Of a stretch of DNA of 64,000 nucleotides, positions 22,613 to 32,189 are shown piece by piece; positions within the stretch are counted from its first letter, which is position 1, and every line of letters begins with the position of its first letter. A program made the translations under genes and the position numbers. The DNA is taken from positions 130,092,514 to 130,156,513 of the forward strand of contig OV050031.1 in the NCBI GenBank assembly GCA_920105625.2, in the 5' to 3' direction. Origin of the DNA: Clusia tigrina. Its lineage: Eukaryota; Arthropoda; Insecta; Diptera; Clusiidae. The notes beneath the pieces are model-generated. The model ran no database searches. It had not been told where the DNA came from and saw nothing but the letters and a program-made list of their open reading frames with translations.

Positions 22613-25229
22613 ATGGCTACCTTCGGCGAGCTAGTGGCACTCCAGAAAGAAACTGGGGAGGAAATTCAAGGAATCATTAAGAATTTCAGAAAGGACCCAG
22701 CTGACAGGAAGACAACCGGCACATATTTCAAGGATCGTTTGTGGCGCCTGAACACTGCATGGGACAACTTTGAAGGAACAGATATAAAGCTGAGGACATT
22801 AACTGATCAGCCCTTGAATAATGAATACTTCGCATCGGCCTATTACGAACAAATCAACAAAATAGTCACTGCCCATGTGCAGCTCTTTAATGATGAAATA
22901 CAAAAACTCGAGGCACTGACTACAACACCATACGTAGGTCATGCTAAGACACCAGCGGACTCAGGACATCAACCTGGGATCAGCAACACTAAACAACACG
23001 AGGCACTTGGATCAGGACCAGTCAAATACCAATCAAGGAAGTCTTCAGGCGGTTCATCCAAGACAGAAGGCACCATTGCAAGCACTTTGCGTAAACAACA
23101 CGCATTAATTATGTCACTACAACGACTTCTCTCTGGAATCTCATCAATCGCTGAGAACCAATCACGCCAATTCTACGAAGAAAACATTGCGCGACTTAAA
23201 AGATTGTGGAACGAAATTGAAACCACAAACTTCAAAGTATGGGAAGAGTCCCCAGCACCGGAAGAGGAGGGCTACGATTTCAATGCCAATCTCGAGATGG
23301 AACACCAGGTGCATTGCCGGCTAATAGAGCTTTCCACAAAATCAGGAAAAAGGGAACTTCCAGAAGTAGTTGAGCAACATCCCTTCCGGTTACCACAAAT
23401 CACCTTACCCAAATTTGATGGTGATTACTTAAAATGGCACCATTTCTACGACATATTTACAGAAATGGTTCATAAATCGCCAATTTCACCAGTTCAAAAA
23501 ATGTGGTACCTGAAGGCCAATTTGGCGGGAGAAGCTGAGCGGGTAATCAGGCATCTCCTGGAAATTTCTCCAGGAGAGGTACAACAACAAGAGAGTGCTA
23601 ACTTCCACCTTGATTCAGCGAATACTAGGATATCCTAGTCTCTCATCTGACACAGCATCGTCGACAACTATAAAAAATCTTCACGATGCTGTACGCGAAA
23701 GTTTGCTGGCGCTCGAAAACCTAGGCGTATCTACGTCATCTTGGGATCCATTGCTGCTACATCTTGTCATCAAAAAACTAGATCGCCAAAGCCATATTAT
23801 ATATGAGCAATCATTGGAAAGTCCTAAACAGCTACAAACTATTGATGACTTCCTGCACTTCCTCGAGAACCGGTTTCAATCTTTAGACGTTCTCGGGGGG
23901 AAGGAAAGACAAAACGCATCAAGAGCTATAGCATCGGTAGCAACAGCTTCCACTTGCAGCTATTGCTCTGGCAAGGACCACCCCCTGTACTATTGCAAGG
24001 GATTCCTGCAATTATATGCGGTAAATTGATTGAACTGGGCTAAAAAACAAAGGCTCTGTTTCAATTGTCTAAATGATCACACCTTACGAGACTGCAAATC
24101 TCGGAGCTGCACCAAGTGTAACAAAAAACACAATTCATTGTTACACTTGGAATCGAAGGATCCAGCGCCAACAAATAGCCAACAAATTTCAAGTTCAAAT
24201 CAACAATCCAATACAGAAACGAAGTTGACTGCAACCAATTCTTCGGTAGCATTAGCTGCAGCTAACACTTTGCCGCCCTGCCAGGGCCATGTCTTATTAG
24301 CAACAGCTAAAGTCAAAATCACAGCAAATAACGGACAATCTGTTGTTTTCAGGGCAATCTTGGATTCCGGGTCTCAGATCAACCTAGTAACTGAGCGACT
24401 CATTAAGAAATTTACTATTGCTCCAACCAAGGCTGCGTGAAGCATTGAAGGCATTGATCAAAGAGGGAAGACTGCAACTCAACGGGTCAACGTGAAACTG
24501 CAATCAAGAAGAGGCCATCTCGAAACAAGACTAGAGGCTTTTATACTACAAACAATCATTCCAGCTCAACCAGCTCAACAAATAGACATCTCATCATGGT
24601 TGATTCCTGAAAACATACAATTAGCTGACCCAGAATTTAACCAACCAGGAAAAATCGATGTTCTCCTGGGTGCTGAGTTCTACTTCAGCTTAATGGCAAC
24701 GGGCCAAATCCAACTATCCACTGATCTACCAGTGCTACAAAATACATCACTGGGCTGCATCGTAGGTGGAAAGAGCAAGGGTGAGTCGACAAGCACGGCA
24801 ACTGGTGCGGATTACAGTGAGGACGAAGTATCAACCAACGAATTGATAATGCAATTTTGGAAGCTTGGTGACGCCAGGGAAGCTAATGATAATCTGACAA
24901 TCGTAGAAAGGCAATGCGAAACTCATTTCATACAAACCGTACGTAAAAACACAGATGGCCGATACATAGTAAGGCTACCATTTTCCGAAGATCCAAGCAC
25001 CTTGGGAGAGTCAAAAAATCTTGCATATAAAAGATTACTGGCAATAGAACGGCGTATGGAAAGGAACCCTCCATTAAAGGCACAATACGCAGAATTCATG
25101 AAGCAATATGAAAAGTTAGGACACATGAGCGAAATCGACCCCGAAAACATTTTACACCTGCTTTATTTCATTCCTCATCACAACGTGCTTAAGGCAGAAA
25201 GCACTACGACAAAGCTGAGGGTTGTGTGA
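22613..25229 (+). pseudogene. BEL/Pao gag-protease-pre-RT polyprotein, broken
   Basis: Gag starts at ATG 22613 and is open for 341 codons. Near 23590 the frame shifts at a short inverted repeat (CTCCTGG...CCAGGAG), and the rest follows in another frame (23595-25229) with stops at 24027 and 24438. In order: an N-terminal charged region; LPKFDGDYLKWHHFYDIF; zinc knuckles CSYCSGKDHPLYYC and CFNCLNDHTLRDC; an aspartic protease (AILDSGSQINLVTERL, then KIDVLLGAEFYFSLM); and the BEL-specific segment before reverse transcriptase ending STTTKLRVV. The reverse transcriptase that should follow is missing because an unrelated sequence joins at 25230. The first 1.1 kb mirrors 2801-3926. Confidence 0.85.
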
Positions 25230-26399
25230 TATTTCTCGAAACAGCGTATGGCCGCAGTGTTTGATCACGTTGTGGATGGGTTTATTGACAAACAATGGAC
25301 AAATAAACAGGTTTCCTTGCGGAGTCATATTTTGCATTGGACAGTCTTATGTTACAATGTCCACCCAGTGTATCACAATCTTAACAGAATCGTTTCTGAA
25401 TAAGTTGAAGATGGGCAAAAGCATAAGGAGGGTGACTGAAAACACCACCAAATATAATAAGCAGAGGAAATTCGTCTTACGGAAGTCAATTACTTCAATA
25501 AAGTATATGTTCAATCTAGAGGATGAACATAAGAAATATTATTTGCATTTGAAATTTATTTACTAGAAGAAGACACAGAGACTGGTATCTGATCGGAGTA
25601 AGCGAATTGCGTCATTAACCGTGTATCTCAGAGAAATACCGATAGTCTGAATATCGAGGTCAACGAAGTCAAATTCTATTATGAGAAAGCTCAAGAGAAA
25701 CACTTCCACCATAAAACGCATTGCTGTAAAGTAAATAACGGAGGAGTATTGTAACCTCTCATGTATTTCAAATGCATTTTATAAGTTGAATACTATAAGA
25801 AGAGACAGTACCACATATCCGTTGGGGTACGATATATAAATCAAAAGAAAAAGGACACTACAACCGAAATTTTAATGGTAAACAAATTCGCCAGCCTAGA
25901 ATATCATACGTACCGGTAAAGAAAGAAGGGAGGGGTATGCGGAGTTCATCGAGGGACTTCACTCCGACAACGACGGTCGTCAACCGGACCAGCAGGTAGC
26001 AGAGGTCGCAGTATAATGTAAGATAGATTTTAGGTATAGAATAGGTGGTATTGTATAGATGTTTGTATATACGCCAATGAGAAAAGAGTCCATGAAGGAC
26101 CAAAATATAAAAAGGGGAATATAAAAAAAAATGATAGATAGAACAAAAATAAAGTAAAAGAAAAAAAAACTCCAAAAGAAAACAAAAGCTAGAGAAAAAA
26201 AAATATATGGAAAAGAAAAGAATACAAAAAAAAACCGTGATAGAAACCAAATAAGGCGATTTAAAAAAAAAAAAAACAAAGTATATATATGTACTATAGA
26301 GTTAAAGAGATGCACAGAATTGTTTACAGTGCAAGAAAAATATTGTAGAGATTTATTAGAAGTTAGTTGCACTAACTTCTTTTAGCAAGAGGGGAGGGA
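25230..26399 (+). other. Unassigned 3' segment of another LTR element
   Basis: It starts exactly where the BEL reading breaks off. Short open stretches in all frames give no recognisable domain. The last 300 bp are purine-rich and end in a polypurine tract (GGGGAGGGA) directly before the LTR at 26400. This suggests the 3' end of a different, truncated LTR element. Phe-rich ORFs on the minus strand are translations of the purine-rich DNA. Confidence 0.4.
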
Positions 26400-26919
26400 T
26401 GTTGTGAGTTAGAATCAAGCTGCCTGCGAGTAGTTGAGTCACAGCACCGACTCCTAACAGATACTACACATTTGGTGTCGTTAGCTTTAAGCAATTCAAT
26501 TAAGTAAGAAAGCACACATTTTTGGGGTGCGAGTATTATAAATAACCAGAATTTATGTACTAATGATTATGTAAGCTTTTAGGGTGTTAATGTTCCGCAG
26601 TCGAGTCGACGAAGGGCATTGGAATTTAGAATGCACCGTCGACACTTTTACAGTAGTTCAGTTGGCTTGACCAACTGACATTAATTAACAGGTGCGGAAC
26701 TGGAACACTAGAAAGATCAGTACGCAGACTGAAAGTGTTCTTTGTAAATAGTATATAAGAATTAGTATTTTAAGAATAAAGTTTCTTGTTGTTTTCTAAC
26801 TAAACAAAGTGAGTGTTGTTTATTCTGTGAATAAGTGTTAGGTTTGCAGCTACACGCGCGCCCAGGACAGAGAGCAAGAGGACGCTCCCCGAGGACACCA
26901 GCAAATACGGTCCCCAACA
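26400..26919 (+). mobile_element. 520-bp LTR with TGTTG...CAACA ends
   Basis: It begins TGTTGTGAGTTAGAATC after a polypurine tract and ends GGTCCCCAACA. It contains a TATATAAG box near 26752 and an AATAAA about 22 bp further on. It is read as a 3' LTR; no partner LTR is seen in the window. The third core-unit copy begins at the next base. Confidence 0.65.
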
Positions 26920-27855
26920 CGTGCACTTTCTTTTATTTATTTTGCGTTTTTATATTCTTTGATTTCCTCTAATATTGACGTAATTTATAGATGTGCAATC
27001 CCAAATTTGAAGTTGATCAGACTTCTGCTGAGATATGCCGTTCTCTGTTTCCTCTCTTAACTTTGCCTCATGCCCCTTGTAATTATCATATTCTTGAGTA
27101 TGCTGGAGTTTAATTCTATTATTGATAACGTGTCTGCGTTCAAATTTATAGTATGTCAAAATCAAAATGGAATTCTTGTCATTGTAAAAAGTGATACTAA
27201 TGGTTAGTGGCAACTGTAAATTTTTTTGACAATATAAATTGCAAAAATTTTTTTTCAATAACTGTTTTAACTACACATATTTGCTTTTCAAAACTTAATG
27301 TAAAATTTTGTTTTTGTGAATTTACTATCAAAATTTAAGCCCAAAATTTATTTCATTTTAATATGAGGTTTTACATAACAAAATTTTGTTGTTGTTTTGC
27401 AACATTTTGCAACTAATTTTATAATTTTTCTTGGTTTTCTAATGCTTTTGTTTAATGTTTCTTTCTTTCCATTACATATTTACTCGTATATGAATTATCA
27501 ATTAGTTTTTGATGCGAATTAATATTTTTATAATTATAACATTTATATTATATATGGTCCTTAAGTTGAATTAAAAGTCACGTATATAAAAATATTAAAG
27601 ATTCTTAACTAATATATAAATGTATTAAGTTGCTAAACTATAACATTAAAATAAATTATTTGTAAGAAGTTTCGCTTACTCTGTTTCTAAAGACAAAATA
27701 ATGGAATGATAAAATTATAAAAATTTCCTTTGTTATTATTTTTTTAAATTTATGAACATTTACAATTCAAGTCAAAGATATATATTTTTTTATATTAAAT
27801 ACAAAAATAGTTTAAGAAAACGAGATAAAAAAATAGTTTTAAATGTTTACAGCGT

Positions 27856-28200
27856 TTAATCACGCTCCAAAAGATCACTGCAAAATTTCGATATTTCCGA
27901 TTGAGGTCGTTTACAGACTGAGAATAAATTAAAGATATGAGATATTCTTATGTCAGCTGTGTCCATATCTAAAATTTCATCGTTGTCTTCCTCGATGGCC
28001 TCGCCTGGTGGATCCAAGAGTTTCTGCAGTTCATTATACAGCCACATCGCCAAAGCCAGTCGCTTTCGTATTACACTCATCTGATGGAAATCATATTTGG
28101 CGGTTAGGAACTTCTCCTGTCGCTCCTTCACTTCGGAACTTCTGTCATTAAAATTGACGCGTAAATTTTGTTGGTTCGGTGAATGCTCACAAGTATTCAT
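27856..28200 (-). CDS. PPP1R14/CPI-17-like protein phosphatase 1 inhibitor, copy 3
   Basis: The 114-residue product is identical to the other two copies. At DNA level it differs from copy 2 at three positions: CCT for CCA (Pro), GAG for GAA (Glu) and TTC for TTT (Phe), all synonymous. T33 in KFLTAKYD and the C-terminal SDLLERD are kept. It lies in the same orientation as copy 2, 7.3 kb away, with retroelement sequence between them. Silent-only change is consistent with a constrained protein, but three sites is a small sample. Confidence 0.72.
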   Translation of the reverse strand: MNTCEHSPNQQNLRVNFNDRSSEVKERQEKFLTAKYDFHQMSVIRKRLALAMWLYNELQKLLDPPGEAIEEDNDEILDMDTADIRISHIFNLFSVCKRPQSEISKFCSDLLERD

Positions 28201-28254
28201 TTTTGTGAGATCGCACTGAATTTTGGATTGGCTTGAAAACAACTTTGGTCGATT

Positions 28255-28437
28255 TTACGTTGTCTTATTACTGTCTTTTTTGAAGTGGGTGTGAGATTGT
28301 AGCTTGGAGTCTTCCTTCTGGATATGGACGCGGTAGAAATTGCATGTGGTGTTTTCATTCACTATAGCCAAGGTTTGCGTAATCGTGGACATCAATTTAA
28401 TACATAAATTAAATTCGGCAGGACCCGATATTTCCAT
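28255..28437 (-). other. Small upstream ORF, copy 3
   Basis: As in copies 1 and 2, but with a Ser-to-Asn change and one silent change. Confidence 0.25.
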
Positions 28438-28870
28438 TCTATTTTCTGGTCATTACTTCGGTCAAATCAAATATGGATTTTACCGCTTTTAAATTTTGTT
28501 TTTTGTTATATTTATTATACATGGATAGTAGTGTAATTCCTAATTGAGCACATACTATTATCAATTTGATTAATATTTTAAATCTTGATCCTCTAGGATT
28601 CAGAATGTTGAACTTGATTATTTAATATTGTGACTTGTGGGTCTCTATTGTGACTTTGAATTTTTGATTGAGTTTTACCCATTGTAAAAAAATTATATAT
28701 ATATTTTTTTGTTTTTAATCTTATCTAAGTTATTCTTATACCATTACAATCCTTCTATGCTCTAACATTTGGGTATTTTATTTTATGTATTTTAGTTTTT
28801 ATATATTTTTGTGTAATTTTGGTGTTTGCGAGGTTGAAATCTCGCTAGAGTAATGCTAGTTTTATGCGAG

Positions 28871-29221
28871 TTAGCACATATTTTCCTCCTCGCTTTCTCC
28901 GGGGACGTTTTGCCGATTGTGTTTGTGTGGTTGTGGACCGTGTGTAGCGTACCTTTGTTTATACTCCTCTATGGTTATGGGTTTAGAGCCTGATCGTGAA
29001 GTAGATGGTATGTTAAGTGGTGGTTTGTTTGGAGTTATAGATTCTGGCTCGTATTCTTCGATTTTTGTTAGTTTTTAAAAATTTTGTTGTGTTAAGCGTG
29101 GGGTTGGAGTGCTTCGAACAACCGGGTATAACGTTAGGCTCTGGTAGTTTGCATCTTTGTGGATGTGTTGCTCTTCCAGTTGTTGAACTTTTTCGAATAG
29201 TCGGTGGAACTCGGTGTTCAT
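28871..29221 (-). pseudogene. Unidentified 116-codon ORF with one internal stop, copy 3
   Basis: Same frame and same internal stop as the other copies. Visible differences from copy 2 are mostly amino-acid changing (G to E, Y to H, F to I, H to Y, I to T). Confidence 0.4.
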
Positions 29222-29373
29222 CTTCTTATTGGAGTTTTAGAATTATTTTAAGATTGTTGTGGTTTTTAGTATTCAGCTCTGATGATGTGAATCGAAGCAG
29301 GAAGTTCCGGGAACAGCGTATATCGGAAGACGGTGCGATATTCGACGTGCAGATATTCGAATGAGAAGGGAAA

Positions 29374-29714
29374 TGTATGATCGCCATGTAATGATGGGCT
29401 CAATGGATTGTATTGCGGCGCGAGAGCTAGCGCACAATTTAAATCGGCGACTACAAGAGTACAGCCAAATATTTTAATGAGAAGCGATATGTTTGGTTTC
29501 CAGATCGAATCTGATTTATTGATTAAAACCTTATCGCTAATTATACCTTAATTTCTTATGTGCTAAGACTAAAATTGTTCTTAAAACATAAAGGGGCTTT
29601 TGAAATGTCAGCGGAAAGTATCACGGTCAATGCCGTTGTACATTCGTTCAAGGACCTTGAACATTTGATTGCAGCGTAATCAAAAACGTGCGCGCTGTTC
29701 GCGCTTTGTAACGT
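29374..29714 (+). repeat. LTR-like block, copy 3
   Basis: Starts TGTATGATCGCCATG; homologous to 13202-13550 and 8958-9306. It lies 36 bp after the end of the third core unit, so two separate arm segments are juxtaposed here. The following 255 bp (29715-29969) show nothing recognisable. Confidence 0.5.
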
Positions 29715-29969
29715 GGACACTCTTATATGAGAATTCGATGCACCTATGTTGGCTCTCCGCTCACATTGCATGTGCCTACGCCGCTAATGGTGCTGGCGTT
29801 TCTGTGTATATATATACATTATACGTTTCATACACTACAAAACGGTTTACTATAGAAATACGAACATTCATTACTTTGTAGCTGATATAATTTGTATGAA
29901 ATATGTCGATGGTTGTTTCTTATAATTGCTCACATTACAAATCATATTGAATATTGCTTATGTAGATCA

Positions 29970-30749
<780 letters not shown>

Positions 30750-30751
30750 TT

Positions 30752-30768
30752 TGGTGTCAGAAGTGGGA
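30752..30768 (+). promoter_or_regulatory. Primer-binding site, tRNA-Leu type
   Basis: TGGTGTCAGAAGTGGGA, two bases after the LTR, matches the complement of an insect tRNA-Leu 3' end. Confidence 0.75.
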
Positions 30769-30788
30769 TTGTGTATCTGTGATAAACA

Positions 30789-32189
30789 ATGGTTAAATTT
30801 GAAAAACTGAGATTGGAGCAGCTCAAGAAGGAGCTTGAGCGTTTAAATTTGCAAACACAAGGGCTTAAAGCGGAGCTGCAGGTGCGATTAAGAAGCGCTT
30901 TAGAGGAGCAGGGTATAGATGTCGATGAGCATGAATTCCAATGTGAAGAGGCAACGACATCTCGACACGAAGAAACACCACAAGAACCTAACACGGGTAA
31001 CTTTGACATGAGCGCACTTATCGGGATAATGCAATCCTTTAAACAGGATATGCAGCAGTTACATCAAAGTTCTCAAGCAGCCGAAGAGAGAATGCAGCAA
31101 AGAGATGAGAAGATGCAGCAGCAGCTACAACAAAATTCTCAAGCAGCCGATGAGAAGATGCAGTTGCGATTACAGCAAAATGCACAAGCTGTCAAAGAGG
31201 ATGTTAAAGAACAGTTGGAACAGCAGCTACAGAAAAACGATGACAAGTTGCAGCAGCAGTTAGAGCAGAGTGAAACACGACTTGCTCTATTAGCGGAACA
31301 AAACTCACAGCAGATGAAAGAAATGTCTGATATGGTAGACAGGAAGGTTTGTGAAATTGAGACACGGCAGGAATCGTTCGAAAAATCTGTAGAACAAAAA
31401 TTCATTGCGAACGAACAAAAGCAGAACGAATTAGAGCAAAGAATTCACCTACTACAGGAAGGTGCATTGCCTGTGCCAGCTTTATCCTCAATAAAACTGA
31501 AGCCTCCTACCTATGATGGAACCACGACATTTAGTGTCTTCAGAATGCAGTTTGAGACTACCGCTAGCACAAATGGTTGGAGTGCTCGCGAAAAAGTGGC
31601 TGCATTAACCGTTTCGTTGAAAGGTGCTGCCGCTGATGTGCTTCAAACTATCTCAGAAAGTGAGCGAGACTGCTATGAAAGCTTGATGAATGCCGTTCAG
31701 CGCAAGTATGGTAGTGAACATCGCAAGCAGATGTACCAAGTAGAGCTACGAACACGGGTGCAGAAGAGTGGTGAGTCTCTACAACAGTTTGCGGCGGAAG
31801 TGGAACGGTTGGCTCATCTTGCCTACCCAGGAGAGATCACTGAGAGGTGTATGATGGACACCTTTGTATATGGCATTCGCGATGCGGAGATAAAGCGTTC
31901 TGCAATAACTAATCCGAAAGCTACATATATGGAGACAGTTGCTAGCGCTTTAACTTCAGAGACAGCAGCCTTGGTGTGTCAGCCAGTATACACAGCCCGT
32001 CAGGTACAAGTTGAAAGCGGCCAAAGTTTCACGGGCAAATGCTTCACCTGCGGAGAGGTCGGACACATGGCCCGTAATTGCCAATCGAGACGGAAACGTT
32101 CTAAATCACGCTCACCGGTAAGACCTCCAAAGCAAGTCAGATTCCAAAATAGGGAATCAGAAAATGTTGAAAAGCCGTCGACAAACTAG
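30789..32189 (+). CDS. gag: Gag polyprotein with SAP domain and CCHC knuckle
   Basis: 466 residues, intact. Residues about 3-40 form a SAP-like motif (LRLEQLKKELERLNLQTQG, then LKAELQVRLRSAL), a fold that usually binds DNA or chromatin and is unusual at the start of a gag. Residues about 75-220 are a Gln-rich coiled coil with repeated QQLQQNSQA-type units. Residues about 235-400 are the retrotransposon gag/capsid domain (PPTYDGTTTFSVFRMQFE). A single CCHC knuckle, CFTCGEVGHMARNC, is at about 417-430 and is followed by a basic tail. The ATG lies 20 bp after the primer site. The protease frame is open across the gag end in the -1 frame, so pro-pol is probably made by -1 frameshifting. Confidence 0.93.
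   Translation: MVKFEKLRLEQLKKELERLNLQTQGLKAELQVRLRSALEEQGIDVDEHEFQCEEATTSRHEETPQEPNTGNFDMSALIGIMQSFKQDMQQLHQSSQAAEERMQQRDEKMQQQLQQNSQAADEKMQLRLQQNAQAVKEDVKEQLEQQLQKNDDKLQQQLEQSETRLALLAEQNSQQMKEMSDMVDRKVCEIETRQESFEKSVEQKFIANEQKQNELEQRIHLLQEGALPVPALSSIKLKPPTYDGTTTFSVFRMQFETTASTNGWSAREKVAALTVSLKGAAADVLQTISESERDCYESLMNAVQRKYGSEHRKQMYQVELRTRVQKSGESLQQFAAEVERLAHLAYPGEITERCMMDTFVYGIRDAEIKRSAITNPKATYMETVASALTSETAALVCQPVYTARQVQVESGQSFTGKCFTCGEVGHMARNCQSRRKRSKSRSPVRPPKQVRFQNRESENVEKPSTN

Larger units (their letters stand above)
11324..23743. repeat. Right arm of giant palindrome
   Basis: Inverted copy of 2801-11323. It is longer by about 4 kb because it keeps the full LTR element (13791-19194) instead of a solo LTR. 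Pairing ends at 23743 inside a BEL gag, and the BEL element continues beyond. Confidence 0.93.
26920..29337. repeat. Third copy of the core unit (direct to the right arm)
   Basis: Homologous to 19614-22034 in the same orientation with few differences. It starts immediately after the LTR at 26919 and stops at GGTGCG, 50 bp before the BEL LTR position in the right arm. It carries the PPP1R14-like ORF, the small upstream ORF and the 116-codon pseudogene. Confidence 0.92.

Noticed and set aside
2801..23743. Palindrome as a pure sequencing or assembly fold-back artefact
   Set aside because: Arms differ by substitutions, by solo versus full LTR element and at the outer edges, which a read fold-back would not produce. 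Long-read confirmation would still be decisive.
25858..26372. Phe-rich minus-strand ORFs of 130 codons
   Set aside because: Purine-rich plus strand next to a polypurine tract; low-complexity translation without domain features.
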